Shown here: positions 42,541 through 52,165 of the stretch, piece by piece | Layout of the letters: each line of letters opens with the position of its first letter | Numbering within the stretch: position 1 is the first letter of the stretch | DNA from: Eubacterium sp. AF22-9 | Lineage (GTDB): Bacteria > Bacillota > Clostridia > Lachnospirales > Lachnospiraceae | Assembly: GCA_003458705.1 (NCBI GenBank) | Contig: QRVH01000012.1 | Location: 1-64,000, forward strand | DNA: 64,000 nucleotides | Direction: 5' to 3' | Notes under the pieces: model-generated | What the model saw: the letters and a program-made list of their open reading frames with translations, nothing else | Database searches by the model: none | What the model was told of the DNA's origin: nothing | Program-made: the position numbers and the translations under genes

Positions 42541-43212
42541 GTGTTTAAAATATTGATTGTAGAAGATGATAAAGAATTAAGCCAGCTATTCCAAAAAGTG
42601 CTTGAGAAGAATGGATATCAAGTCAAAAGTGCATCGGATGGAGCACAGGCATTAGAAGTATTGGATAAGGAATATATTGATCTGATCATTTCTGATATTA
42701 TGATGCCGGTTATGGATGGCTATGAACTGGTGTCAGAACTTCGTTCAGCAGGATATCAGATACCAGTGCTTATGATCACTGCGAAAGGTTCCTTTGATGA
42801 TATGCGCCAGGGATTTCTTTCGGGAAGTGACGATTATATGGTAAAACCGGTAAATGTGAATGAAATGGTTTTAAGAGTCGGAGCACTGCTTCGCCGTGCA
42901 CAGATACTGAATGAACACAAAATTGTGATCGGTTCAACAGAGTTTGATTATGATGCAATGACGGTTACAACTGATAAGGAAAGTCTTGTTTTGCCTAAAA
43001 AAGAATTCCTGCTTTTATATAAGCTTGCAGCTTCGCCAGACAGAACATTTACAAAACAACAGTTGATGGATGAAGTATGGGGATACGAGACGGAGGCAGA
43101 CCCACATACGATAGAGGTACATATAGGAAGAATCAGAGAGCGTTTTAAAGATAACCCTGATTTTGAAATCGTAACAATGCGTGGAATTGGATACAAGGTG
43201 GTGAAAAAATAA
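42541..43212 (+). CDS. OmpR-type response regulator
   Basis: A 223-residue regulator starting at GTG 42541 after AAGGAGGAAGGAAAAC. The receiver has Asp52 in LIISDIMMPVMDG, acidic VEDD and Lys in MVKPVNV. The winged helix contains LPKKEFLLLYKLAASPDRTFTKQQLMDEVWGYE and DPHTIEVHIGRIRERF. The kinase gene begins at the last base of this gene (ATAATG overlap). It likely binds the TTGAG-11-bp repeats at 39,001 and 41,021, which would make the citrate synthase and phospholipid genes its regulon; that link is inference. Confidence 0.9.
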   Translation: MFKILIVEDDKELSQLFQKVLEKNGYQVKSASDGAQALEVLDKEYIDLIISDIMMPVMDGYELVSELRSAGYQIPVLMITAKGSFDDMRQGFLSGSDDYMVKPVNVNEMVLRVGALLRRAQILNEHKIVIGSTEFDYDAMTVTTDKESLVLPKKEFLLLYKLAASPDRTFTKQQLMDEVWGYETEADPHTIEVHIGRIRERFKDNPDFEIVTMRGIGYKVVKK

Positions 43213-44254
43213 TGGAACAAAAGAAAGAAAAAGGATTGCGGATCCGATCCTGTCTGACTGGTGCAATCTGGCTGGCACTTGTATTTTCAACAGTTATATC
43301 TGCTTTATTATTTGCTATTTTGAATCATTTTTTTAATCTGCCGGGCAGTATACCTGTGCTTGGCTGGCTTTTGATTTTCAATACATTGATTGCAGGGCTG
43401 ATCACTTCCTTTATTAATGCAAAGTTACTGGAACCAATTACCAGACTTAGTAAAGCAATGAAGGAAGTTTCTCGGGGAGATTTTGAACAGCATTTGGAAA
43501 CGAACAGCCGTATAGCAGAAGTTGGAGAATCTTATCAGAGTTTTAATGTGATGACAAAAGAGCTTCGTGCAACAGAGGTGCTGCAGATGGATTTTGTATC
43601 TAATGTTTCTCATGAGTTTAAGACCCCGATTAATGCCATTGAAGGTATACAATGCTTCTTCAGGGAGAAGAACTGTCTCAGGAGCAAGAGGAATATGTAG
43701 AAAAAATCCTGTTTAATACCCAAAGGCTTTCCGGATTGGTTGGAAATATTTTGCTGTTATCCAAGTTAGAGAATCAGAATATACCAATGAAAAAAACGGA
43801 ATATCGTCTGGATGAACAGATCCGCCAGGCATTTCTTTCATTGGAAACAAAATGGACAGAAAAAGTAATTGGTTTTCAGGTAGAATTGGAGGAAGTTAAA
43901 TATACTGGGAATGAAGGACTTTTTATGCATATCTGGATAAATCTTTTGGATAATGCGATTAAGTTCAGCCCTTCAAAGGGGACAATTACGATGTTTCTGA
44001 AACAAGAACAGGATTCTGTTAAGTTCATTCTGGAAGATGAAGGACCAGGAATAGAGGATGATGTAAAATCCAGAATATTTGACAAGTTCTATCAGGTAGA
44101 TGGATCTCATAAAGCAGAAGGAAATGGCCTAGGTCTTGCACTTGTAAAACGGATTGTAGATAGTGCCGGAGGAACAATCAAAGCAGAAAACCGTGAATAT
44201 GGTGGATGCAGATTTGTTGTAGAGCTTCCAATACAGAAAGATGAGGCCATATAA
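43212..44254 (+). pseudogene. Sensor histidine kinase, frameshifted at HisKA
   Basis: The first frame (43,212-43,700) gives two membrane helices, a HAMP domain (LITSFINAKLLEPITRLSKAMKEVSRGDFEQ) and the HisKA motif VSNVSHEFKTPINAIEG. One base is then missing near 43,645. The other frame continues YTMLLQGEELSQEQEEYVEKI and runs through HATPase motifs (LLDNAIKFSP, EDEGPGIEDD, GNGLGLALVKRIV) to 44,254. Joined, this is a normal ~348-residue kinase partner of the regulator upstream. As written it cannot make an active kinase. Confidence 0.85.
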
Positions 44255-44285
44255 GTTTAAGAAAAACAGATAGAGGAGGAATTAC

Positions 44286-45350
44286 ATGACATTTTATCAG
44301 GAATTGCAGTTAAATCAGGCAGGTTCTAAAAATCTGTTGAAAAAGAGTGAAACAGTGAAAGAAAAATCATATCATATACTGGTATATTTGGTAAAGATAG
44401 CTGTTACAATGGCATTTTGTTTTTTATTTGTTACTATTTTCAGTATCTTATTTGGAAATGAGAATAGTATTGTGGGTGTAGTAGTTTTATTATGCCTTAT
44501 GGTATTTCGGAATGCGGATCTGGGGATCCACACCGGACAATCTACGATGCTTTTGGCTTTGTTCTTTGTAATTATGACTGTATGTCCGCATTTAGCAAAT
44601 CAGTTTTCACCGGTATTGGGAATGCTGTTAAATATTGCGGCACTGGCTGTGTTGATTCTGTTCGGATGCCATAATCCATTCATGTTTAATCAATCTACAT
44701 TGGTTCTTGGGTATCTACTGCTATATGGTTATGATGTTACGGGAAAAAGCTATCAGATGCGATTAGTCGGAATGGCTTTAGGTGCAGCACTTACCTGCTT
44801 CGTATTTTATCGAAATCATAAAAACAGAACTTATAAAAGAAATCTGAAAGATCTGATACAAGAATTTGATATCACTTCTTCCAGAACAAAATGGCAGATA
44901 TGTCAGATTTTATGCGTGCCGATTGTCCTTTGCATTGCAGAACTTTGTAATATGCCACGTGCAATGTGGGCTGGTATTGCAGCCATGTCCGCGATTTTGC
45001 CATTTATGGAAGATATGCACTACAGAGTCCATAAAAGGATTGTCGGAAATATTGCAGGTGTTATATGTTTTACAGTGTTATATTTTCTGCTTCCTTCGTC
45101 AATCTATGCATATATAGGAATTCTTGGAGGAATCGGTGTAGGATTTTCAGCACAATATGGCTGGCAGGCAGTATTTAACACATTTGGTGCTTTAGCCATT
45201 GCTGCAGAGACTTATGGACTACAAGGAGCGGTTAGTCTTAGAGTGATTCAAAATGTTTTTGGTGTTGTGTTTGCTTTAGCATTTTGTGTTATATTTTATT
45301 GGTTTATGTCTAAAAAAAAGGAAAGTGATGTGATCGTACATGCAGAGTGA
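44286..45350 (+). CDS. FUSC-family membrane protein (aromatic-acid-exporter-like)
   Basis: A 354-residue membrane protein with two blocks of hydrophobic helices (about 36-145 and 200-345) separated by a basic loop (FYRNHKNRTYKRNLKDLI). The repeated FUSC pattern is LFGNENSIVGVVVLLCLMVFRNADLG and AMWAGIAAMSAILPFMED...HKRIVGNIAGVI. FUSC proteins are linked to efflux of aromatic acids or fusaric acid. Here the setting with lipid and envelope-stress genes suggests export of an organic acid or envelope compound. GAGGAGG precedes the ATG and it overlaps the next gene by 11 nt. Confidence 0.82.
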   Translation: MTFYQELQLNQAGSKNLLKKSETVKEKSYHILVYLVKIAVTMAFCFLFVTIFSILFGNENSIVGVVVLLCLMVFRNADLGIHTGQSTMLLALFFVIMTVCPHLANQFSPVLGMLLNIAALAVLILFGCHNPFMFNQSTLVLGYLLLYGYDVTGKSYQMRLVGMALGAALTCFVFYRNHKNRTYKRNLKDLIQEFDITSSRTKWQICQILCVPIVLCIAELCNMPRAMWAGIAAMSAILPFMEDMHYRVHKRIVGNIAGVICFTVLYFLLPSSIYAYIGILGGIGVGFSAQYGWQAVFNTFGALAIAAETYGLQGAVSLRVIQNVFGVVFALAFCVIFYWFMSKKKESDVIVHAE

Positions 45351-45912
45351 AGTGAATCAGGAAGAAAATTTGAATAGAATTATTACGGTTCCTAATCTTC
45401 TTTCTTTTTTTCGGCTTTGTCTGATTCCGGTAATTATATGGAGTTATTGTGTAAAGAAAAATCCTCTGTTAGCTGGTGAAATCTTATTGCTGTCTGGTCT
45501 TACGGATCTTGCTGATGGATATATCGCAAGAAGATTCCATAGGATTAGTAATTTAGGAAAAATACTTGATCCGGTGGCTGATAAGCTGACACAGGCAGCG
45601 ATGTTAATCTGTCTGTTTACTCGTTTTCCGCATATGCTTCTTTTAATCGTAATAATGGCAGGTAAGGAACTGTATATGGTAGTCAGTGGATGTCTTATGA
45701 TACGAAAGACAGGAAAAGTACATGGTGCAGACTGGCATGGAAAGATAGTAACCTTTTTATTATATGGAACTGCAGCGGTTCATATTATATGGTTCCAAAT
45801 TACACCGATGGTATCAGATCTGTTGATTGGTTTGTGCGCTATAATGATGGTCATATCGGTCGCTCTGTATATTATCCAGAATACCAGGACTCTTAAGGGA
45901 GAGACGGTATAA
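45340..45912 (+). CDS. CDP-alcohol phosphatidyltransferase (PgsA-like)
   Basis: A 190-residue membrane enzyme of phospholipid synthesis. The full CDP-alcohol signature DG-x2-AR-x8-G-x3-D-x3-D is present in ADGYIARRFHRISNLGKILDPVADK. About five helices follow. It probably makes phosphatidylglycerol phosphate, feeding cardiolipin synthase. It overlaps the FUSC gene and ends the operon that starts with the PLD protein. Confidence 0.88.
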   Translation: MQSEVNQEENLNRIITVPNLLSFFRLCLIPVIIWSYCVKKNPLLAGEILLLSGLTDLADGYIARRFHRISNLGKILDPVADKLTQAAMLICLFTRFPHMLLLIVIMAGKELYMVVSGCLMIRKTGKVHGADWHGKIVTFLLYGTAAVHIIWFQITPMVSDLLIGLCAIMMVISVALYIIQNTRTLKGETV

Positions 45913-46036
45913 GCAATTTTATATTGCAATGACTAGAAAAATATTTAGGAGAAGATAGATATAAACAGTAAGTCAAACACACAAACTATGGAGTCTTTAG
46001 TCGGTTTAATAAAATTTTAGATAGAAAATAAATCAT

Positions 46037-46055
46037 TCAATGTCATTTAGATAAG
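46037..46055 (+). repeat. 19-bp direct repeat, left copy
   Basis: TCAATGTCATTTAGATAAG occurs here and again at 49,694-49,712, bracketing the IS4 remnant, cls fragment, bsh and ftsH. Confidence 0.8.
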
Positions 46056-46119
46056 GTTTTTTATGACAAAAAGACAGATTGCTTATCTGCCTTATAATGC
46101 AGTAGAATGGTAACGAGAT

Positions 46120-46458
46120 TTATGCAACCCGATACATGAAATCCCTATTTCTCTTTGGACGGAGGTGGATAGGATATTTTCGATTGTACTTGACAGGTGT
46201 CAGATACTTTTGTATGAGAAGCATGGACTCTGTTTCGTTACCATCGTGTTTGAGATATGTCCTGCATATGTTTACTGCATTTGAAACGGATTTACTCTGC
46301 ATCTGGAGCATAAACTGAATATACTCGCGGAAAGAAAGTTTGCGGTTCCTAGTAAAATCACTTTCCGGATTACGGCAGAACATGGAGTGAATTTCATCGA
46401 GTTCTGTGATGCAGTTGTCGAGTGTGGATTTTAAATTAGATAAGAAAAAATCAGCCAT
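46120..46458 (-). mobile_element. IS4-family element, internally deleted
   Basis: One frame holds the transposase N-terminus (MADFFLSNLKSTLDNCITEL...FREYIQFMLQMQSKS) joined directly to its C-terminal end (NAVNICRTYLKHDGNETESMLLIQKYLTPVKYNRKY). The C-terminal part and its 3' flank match the copy at 35,611-35,860. About 300 central residues, with all catalytic acids, are gone. Both termini may remain, giving a MITE-like derivative that another copy could move. The hairpin GTGG-CTTTCT-ATGAC-AGAAAA-CCAC lies beyond its 5' side near 46,566-46,590. Confidence 0.75.
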
Positions 46459-46617
46459 AATGAGCCTCTTTGAAATATGTTTATAATCAAGGCTTGCACA
46501 ACATATATTGGCTTACTTGTCAACTGTTTTTTGTAATATTTTTAAAGTTTTTAGGCATAAAACAGTGGCTTTCTATGACAGAAAACCACTAAAATGATGC
46601 TTAACTGAATGGCATTG

Positions 46618-46800
46618 CTTTATCACCACTTTGAAAATGGTTGTTTTATGGCGGATAGTCAGACAGTTTTGGATATAAGAGATGATCTTGGAGCAACAAT
46701 GAATGAATGCAGGGAAGTGACCGAAAAGTACCGCACAGGACGGAGTGCATATTTACGGATCGGACAGTTGTTTATGAGATTGTTTGCAGGACTATTATAG
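46618..46800 (+). pseudogene. Cardiolipin synthase, C-terminal fragment
   Basis: LYHHFENGCFMADSQTVLDI...GRSAYLRIGQLFMRLFAGLL matches the last 60 residues of the intact Cls ending at 38,873 (LYHHFENGCFMADCQAVVDI...). It begins abruptly, with no start or HKD motif. It lies directly before bsh and shows that a second cls copy was lost next to the IS4 remnant. Confidence 0.8.
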
Positions 46801-46821
46801 CAGAAAGAAGAGGTGTTCGAT

Positions 46822-47811
46822 ATGTGTACAGCAGCAACTTACAAAACAAAAGATTTTTATATGGGCAGAACGCTTGATTATGAATTTTCCTATGGGGAAC
46901 AGATCACGATAACGCCAAGAAATTACGAATTTGATTTCCGGTTTGCCGGGAAGATAAAAAGCCATTATGCTTTGATCGGAATGGCATTTGTTGCAGAAGG
47001 TTATCCGCTTTATTATGATGCTGTTAATGAAAAAGGCCTTGGAATGGCAGGTCTTAATTTTGTCGGCAATGCGGCATATGAAGAGGCTTTGCCGGAAGAT
47101 GAAACAGAAGTCAGCCAGGTGGCACAGTTCGAGTTCATCCCATGGATCCTTACACAGTGTGCTACTGTAGCAGAGGCGAGAGAGAAGCTGGCAGCAATGA
47201 GACTGACAGGTACAGCATTCAGTGAACAGCTGCCGACAGCACAGCTTCACTGGATCATTGCAGACAAAGACTCCTGTATCGTTGTTGAGTCTATGAAGGA
47301 TGGGCTGCATGTATATGATAATCCGGTAGGAGTGCTTACCAATAATCCACCATTCCCGAGTCAGATGTTTGCACTGAATAATTATGCCGGAGTATCCAGA
47401 AAACAGCCGGAGAGTACTTTTGCAGGAGTATTACAGCTTGATGCATATAGCAGAGGAATGGGTGGAATGGGAATACCTGGAGATCTTTCCAGCCAGTCAA
47501 GATTTGTGAAAGTTGCCTTTACAAAATTAAATTCGATCTCCGGTGAAGAAGAGGATGAGAGTGTAAGCCAGTTCTTCCATATCTTAGGATCCGTAGATCA
47601 GCAGCGTGGATGCTGTGAGGTGACAGAAGGCAAATATGAGATCACGATATACACGTCCTGTTGTAATACAGCAAAAGGTATTTATTATTATACGACTTAT
47701 GATAATCATCAGATCACAGCGGTTGACATGCATGCGGAAAATCTGGATTCAGATCAGCTGATCTGTTATCCGCTTCTGTCCAAGGGCGAAGTCAGATGGC
47801 AGAATAAATAA
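46822..47811 (+). CDS. bsh: Bile salt hydrolase (choloylglycine hydrolase family)
   Basis: A 329-residue Ntn hydrolase beginning MCTAATYKTKDFYMGRTLDYEFSYGE. Cys2 becomes the N-terminal nucleophile after Met removal. Arg16 and Asp19, the Asn of GMAGLNFVGNA, the TNNPPF Asn and the SSQSRFVK Arg complete the catalytic set. It deconjugates taurine or glycine bile acids; penicillin V acylases share the fold, but the GLNF and TNNPPF loops favour bile salt hydrolase. The start at 46822 rather than the upstream GTG (46813) puts Cys at position 2; AGAAGAGG lies before it. ftsH follows. Confidence 0.92.
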   Translation: MCTAATYKTKDFYMGRTLDYEFSYGEQITITPRNYEFDFRFAGKIKSHYALIGMAFVAEGYPLYYDAVNEKGLGMAGLNFVGNAAYEEALPEDETEVSQVAQFEFIPWILTQCATVAEAREKLAAMRLTGTAFSEQLPTAQLHWIIADKDSCIVVESMKDGLHVYDNPVGVLTNNPPFPSQMFALNNYAGVSRKQPESTFAGVLQLDAYSRGMGGMGIPGDLSSQSRFVKVAFTKLNSISGEEEDESVSQFFHILGSVDQQRGCCEVTEGKYEITIYTSCCNTAKGIYYYTTYDNHQITAVDMHAENLDSDQLICYPLLSKGEVRWQNK

Positions 47812-47861
47812 TACGAAAATGCACGGAGAAAGCATAACGCAGAACAACAGGAGGAAAGACC

Positions 47862-49676
47862 ATGAAAGAAGTTAAAACACCGAAAAAACCACTGGCATAT
47901 TATTATGGGATTGTGTTAATAGTGCTGATCGTATTTAATCTGGTTGTCACACCAATCCTTATGGAGCATCAGGTAAAGGAAACGGATTATGGAACTTTTA
48001 TGAGCATGATCGAGAAGAAGAATATCGGTGAAGTAGAAGTTAAGGACAATCAGATCATCTTTACAGATAAAGATCAAAAAAATATTTATAAAACAGGTCT
48101 GATGAACGATCCGAACCTGACGGACAGGCTATATGAATGTGGAGCAGTATTCGCAAAAGATATCGATAAGCAGATGTCACCGATCATCAGCTTCCTGCTG
48201 ACCGGGGTTTTGCCATTGATCCTTTTTATAGCACTGGGAAATTATATGGCGAAGAAACTGATGGAGCATGCCGGAGGAAAAAATTCGATGGCTTTTGGAA
48301 TGGGAAAAAGCAATGCGAAGATTTATGTGCAATCCAGTGAGGGAATCCGTTTTTCAGACGTTGCAGGAGAAGATGAGGCGAAAGAAAACCTTTCAGAGAT
48401 CGTTGATTATCTTCACAATCCGAAGAAGTATACCGATGTAGGTGCGTCTATGCCAAAAGGTGTCCTTCTTGTAGGACCTCCGGGAACTGGTAAAACAATG
48501 CTTGCAAAAGCAGTTGCAGGTGAATCAAATGTACCATTTTTCTCAATGTCCGGATCAGAATTCGTAGAGATGTTTGTCGGTATGGGAGCTTCCAAGGTTC
48601 GAGATCTTTTCAGACAGGCAAAGGAAAAGGCACCATGTATCGTGTTTATTGATGAAATTGATGCCATTGGTAAAAAGCGTGACGGACAAATGGGCGGAAA
48701 TGATGAGAGGGAGCAGACCTTAAATCAGCTTCTTACAGAGATGGATGGATTTGAAGGAAATAATGGTGTCATCATTCTTGCTGCAACGAACCGTCCGGAG
48801 TCGTTAGATCCGGCACTTACACGTCCGGGACGTTTTGACAGACGTGTGCCGGTTGAACTGCCGGATCTTGCAGGCCGTGAAGCAATTTTAAAGGTTCATG
48901 CAAAGAAGATAAAAGCATCTGATGATGTTGACCTGCATACGATTGCACGTATGGCATCGGGGGCATCCGGTGCGGAGCTTGCCAATATTATAAATGAAGC
49001 AGCATTACGTGCTGTCCGTAGTGGAAGGACCGTTGTAAATGAATCTGATCTCGAAGAAAGTATAGAAGTGGTTATTGCAGGATATCAGAAGAAGAATGCG
49101 GTTCTTTCAGATCAAGAGAAGAAGGTTGTTGCATATCATGAGATCGGACACGCTCTGGTAGCTGCATTACAGAGTCATTCAGCACCGGTCCAGAAGATTA
49201 CAATCATCCCGCGTACCTCAGGTGCACTCGGCTACACTATGCAGGTTGAGCAGGGTGATAAATATCTGATGACGAAAAAAGAACTTGAGAATAAGATTGC
49301 TACATTTACAGGCGGACGTGCGGCAGAGGAGATCGTATTTGGTGAGATCACGACCGGAGCCTCCAATGATATCGAACAGGCAACAAAAATTGCAAGAGCG
49401 ATGATCACCCGCTACGGCATGACAGATGAATTCGACATGGTGGCAATGGAAAACGTGACCAACCAGTATCTTGGCGGCGATACGTCTCTTTCCTGTTCTG
49501 CAGATACACAGAAGGAAATTGATGAAAAAGTCGTGCATCTCGTAAAAGCAGAGCATGAAAAAGCAAGAAAAATCCTTGCTGAAAACAGGGAAAAACTGGA
49601 CGAACTGGCTATGTACCTGTATGAGAAGGAAACAATTACAGGTGACGAATTTATGGATATTTTAGACAGAAAATAA
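47862..49676 (+). CDS. ftsH: ATP-dependent zinc metalloprotease FtsH
   Basis: A 604-residue membrane AAA protease. Two N-terminal helices (about 12-32 and 105-125) flank a periplasmic-side domain. The AAA module has [20 protein letters not shown], the second region [19 protein letters not shown] and the pore loop MFVGMG. The protease has HEIGHA (HExxH zinc site) and the third ligand Asp in [17 protein letters not shown]. It degrades membrane and regulatory proteins. GGAGG precedes the ATG. Because the main housekeeping ftsH usually lies by tilS-hpt, this bsh-linked copy may be a second, stress-related FtsH. Confidence 0.93.
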   Translation: MKEVKTPKKPLAYYYGIVLIVLIVFNLVVTPILMEHQVKETDYGTFMSMIEKKNIGEVEVKDNQIIFTDKDQKNIYKTGLMNDPNLTDRLYECGAVFAKDIDKQMSPIISFLLTGVLPLILFIALGNYMAKKLMEHAGGKNSMAFGMGKSNAKIYVQSSEGIRFSDVAGEDEAKENLSEIVDYLHNPKKYTDVGASMPKGVLLVGPPGTGKTMLAKAVAGESNVPFFSMSGSEFVEMFVGMGASKVRDLFRQAKEKAPCIVFIDEIDAIGKKRDGQMGGNDEREQTLNQLLTEMDGFEGNNGVIILAATNRPESLDPALTRPGRFDRRVPVELPDLAGREAILKVHAKKIKASDDVDLHTIARMASGASGAELANIINEAALRAVRSGRTVVNESDLEESIEVVIAGYQKKNAVLSDQEKKVVAYHEIGHALVAALQSHSAPVQKITIIPRTSGALGYTMQVEQGDKYLMTKKELENKIATFTGGRAAEEIVFGEITTGASNDIEQATKIARAMITRYGMTDEFDMVAMENVTNQYLGGDTSLSCSADTQKEIDEKVVHLVKAEHEKARKILAENREKLDELAMYLYEKETITGDEFMDILDRK

Positions 49677-49693
49677 TGTAGTTAATTAGATAA

Positions 49694-49712
49694 TCAATGT
49701 CATTTAGATAAG
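49694..49712 (+). repeat. 19-bp direct repeat, right copy
   Basis: Identical to 46,037-46,055; it lies 17 bases after the ftsH stop. Confidence 0.8.
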
Positions 49713-49792
49713 AAAAATAGTTAGTAGTTCTGAAAAATGGAATTATTTTATATAAAGGAGCGGACAAATTCAAGTTTGCCGAAATATCTTTC

Positions 49793-49905
49793 TAACTTTC
49801 CCTATTTTACAGGATTTTCAGCCCATTCATTAGTGAAATGATATGTATTTTCCCTTATTTTTGCCCTTATGAGATAATCGTAAGGGAAATAAGGGAAAGT
49901 TTTAT
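49793..49905 (-). other. Integrase-side end of element B
   Basis: On the minus strand this follows the int stop and carries CCCTTATTTCCCTTACG, ATAAGGGCAAAAATAAGGGAAA and AATAGGGAAAGTTAGA, as in element A. Similarity to A stops at about 49,792, marking the end. Confidence 0.65.
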
Positions 49906-51201
49906 TTAGTCGTTGCCTGCCACTTTATCAAGTAACTTTGCGGATTCCCGCTTGGCTTTTCTTGTGGAATGGGCGTAGACATTCATTGTGGTACTGACAT
50001 CTGAGTGTCCTAACAGTTCCTGTACATCTTTCGGAGCTGCTCCATTTGCCAGAAGGTTGCTTGTGTAGGTGTGTCGCAACTGGTGAAAATGAAATCCTTC
50101 AAATCCATCCAGTTTCTGAGCAATCTTCCAGCAAACAATTCCTAACGTGCTTGGCAGTTCCAAACTTCCATCCGGTCTTAAGCAGACAAAGGATATTTCC
50201 TTATAATCTTCTGGAACATTCTCTGTTCCGTCCAGATGATAGAACTCATAGTAAACTCTGTTTTTGTCTTTTACTTCTCTGTAGTAGTTTTTGTGGTAAA
50301 GTTCTCCGTACTGCATTCGGTTTTTAAGTTGTTCCTTTCGGGCATTGCGAAGAATCTCTGCCAGTGTATCTCCAAAATCAACAATCCTTACCTTTTTTCG
50401 TTTGGTTGGTCCGATGATATTCTTGTGCCTTGAACCATCATATCGGATACTGCGTCTGATCGTAAGGCACTGTTCTTCAAGATTTACATCCTGCCATGCC
50501 AGACCACAGGCTTCACCGATACGAAGTCCTGCATAATAAGCTATCTGGATTGGAAGTATTGCCGGTGGATTGTAATCCTGTAGAAATTCAATCAGTCTTT
50601 CATAATCCTCTCGTGGAATTGGCTGTATATCGCCATCCATGTCATCATCAGAAAACAGGTCAACCTCATCCGTCTGGTATTTCAGCTTAATATACTGCAT
50701 CGGATTGAAAGTGATATATTGCTTTGGTGATACTGCAAACCGGAATGACTGCTGTAATACTGCCGAGAAAGAACGAATGTAATCTTTGCTGTAACCTTTT
50801 CTTTCTGAACCATCTGGATAAGTGCCACCAAAGGAAAGCAGATCGAAGAAGGCTTGTAAATGCTCAGATGTTACATTTTTCAACTTTCTCTCTGAAATTG
50901 GATGCTTCTTGATGTTGGTAATAGCACCAAGGTAATTCTGGACTGTCCCATTACTGAGAGTACCGGTCTTTAATTCTTCCTCTGCCCATATATCAAGTAA
51001 TTCTCCAACTGTAATATTTTCCGACTTTGCAATGAATTTCTTGCTTTCGTAATCGTCCATTGCCTGACGGAGCAGTTTTTCCGTTTCACTTTTGCTTTCT
51101 GTTCCAGCGTATTCTTTCTGAACCAGATTGCCGCTTGCATCTTCTACATAGAAGCGGTAGTACCATTTCTTTCCTTTTTTTCTTACAGATCCTTTTGCCA
51201 T
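49906..51201 (-). CDS. int: Tyrosine integrase (element B)
   Basis: A 431-residue Tn916-type integrase from the ATG at 51201 (AAAGGAG upstream on the minus strand). The arm-binding AKGSVRKKGKKWYYRFYVED and catalytic residues in GLRIGEACGL, HFHQLRHTYTSNLLANG, LLGHSDVS and TTMNVYAHS are all intact. It is collinear with the element A integrase; differences are spread along the protein, so these are diverged relatives and not a recent duplication. Confidence 0.93.
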   Translation of the reverse strand: MAKGSVRKKGKKWYYRFYVEDASGNLVQKEYAGTESKSETEKLLRQAMDDYESKKFIAKSENITVGELLDIWAEEELKTGTLSNGTVQNYLGAITNIKKHPISERKLKNVTSEHLQAFFDLLSFGGTYPDGSERKGYSKDYIRSFSAVLQQSFRFAVSPKQYITFNPMQYIKLKYQTDEVDLFSDDDMDGDIQPIPREDYERLIEFLQDYNPPAILPIQIAYYAGLRIGEACGLAWQDVNLEEQCLTIRRSIRYDGSRHKNIIGPTKRKKVRIVDFGDTLAEILRNARKEQLKNRMQYGELYHKNYYREVKDKNRVYYEFYHLDGTENVPEDYKEISFVCLRPDGSLELPSTLGIVCWKIAQKLDGFEGFHFHQLRHTYTSNLLANGAAPKDVQELLGHSDVSTTMNVYAHSTRKAKRESAKLLDKVAGND

Positions 51202-51361
51202 AATCGTGTGTCTCCTTTCGATATCAGACAATCGGAACTGATGAAATGCTTCTTGCGTGTAGGCATCTTATGGACAAGTCCATAAGCCAATTCGCCGCTC
51301 GTCAAATCTGTAAACAGCCTGACTTGCTCGTGCTCATTGTATCATAACTCCGGTTGTCGTT

Positions 51362-51991
51362 CTATACCGAATCGGAATCCTCATACAAAACTTCTGATAA
51401 AAGATTTTCAAGCCTTTGTTCTGCCATTTCCGGTTTCTTGGAATAGAGCCTTACAATATCTGCCATATCATTAAAGGCATTAACGGTATGGGTGATCTCC
51501 CGGAGAAACATAATCTCGTTATATTCATCATTCGATTCAAATCCCATTGCCTTTGCAATATCCGCTTCATTCGTGTTGCCCTTGTAATTCTTGCAGGCAA
51601 ACTGGAATGATTCAAGAAACAGGTTATATTGCTTTAACATCAACAGCAGTAAATCTTTGGAAAAAGCATCTTCCTTTTTACTAAGGTCGAGAGGTAACTG
51701 TTTGAGAATATCGCCCATTGCATCACGAATCTGTAATTCTTTCTTATCCGTAATATCGGTTTCGTATTCATCGGTTTCCCCCTTGAGCCATTCAATAGAT
51801 ACATGAAGTGCTTCCGAAAGACCTTCCAGCACCATCTTTTTGGTATTGTCAATCGAACCATTCTCATAACGCAGGATTGTGGAAGCGGTAACTCCCATCT
51901 TCTCTGCAACATAAGGCTGTGTCAGATTTAATTCCAGACGACGCTGTTTTGCCCTGCTACCTATCAGCTTGCGTAGTTCTTTATCTTTCAT
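51362..51991 (-). CDS. XRE-family repressor (element B)
   Basis: A 209-residue protein: MKDKELRKLIGSRAKQRRLELNLTQPYVAEKMGVTASTILRYENGSIDNTKKMVLEGL is the HTH domain, with a helical C-terminus as in element A. GGAGGCAATCAGC precedes the ATG. It is divergent from xis and upstream of int. Between it and int lie ~110 extra bases compared with element A, including a perfect hairpin CTTATGGAC-AA-GTCCATAAG at about 51,268-51,287. Confidence 0.87.
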   Translation of the reverse strand: MKDKELRKLIGSRAKQRRLELNLTQPYVAEKMGVTASTILRYENGSIDNTKKMVLEGLSEALHVSIEWLKGETDEYETDITDKKELQIRDAMGDILKQLPLDLSKKEDAFSKDLLLLMLKQYNLFLESFQFACKNYKGNTNEADIAKAMGFESNDEYNEIMFLREITHTVNAFNDMADIVRLYSKKPEMAEQRLENLLSEVLYEDSDSV

Positions 51992-52043
51992 GCTGATTGC
52001 CTCCTTTTTCGGTATGTATGAATTATAGCATGTACCTCACATA

Positions 52044-52147
52044 ATTGCAATATGCAATATAATAATTATTTTTAAAATTTCATAACGCTTGACAACACAA
52101 TATAAAACCGCTATACTAACAGCACAACAAAAATTGCATAATGCAAT
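52044..52147. promoter_or_regulatory. Divergent promoters with paired operators (element B)
   Basis: ATTGCAATATGCAAT (52,044-52,058) and ATTGCATAATGCAAT (52,133-52,147) flank the xis promoter TTGACA (52,089-52,094)-17-TATACT (52,112-52,117). Spacing and operators parallel element A. Confidence 0.8.
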
Positions 52148-52165
52148 TTATAAGGAGGTGACAAG

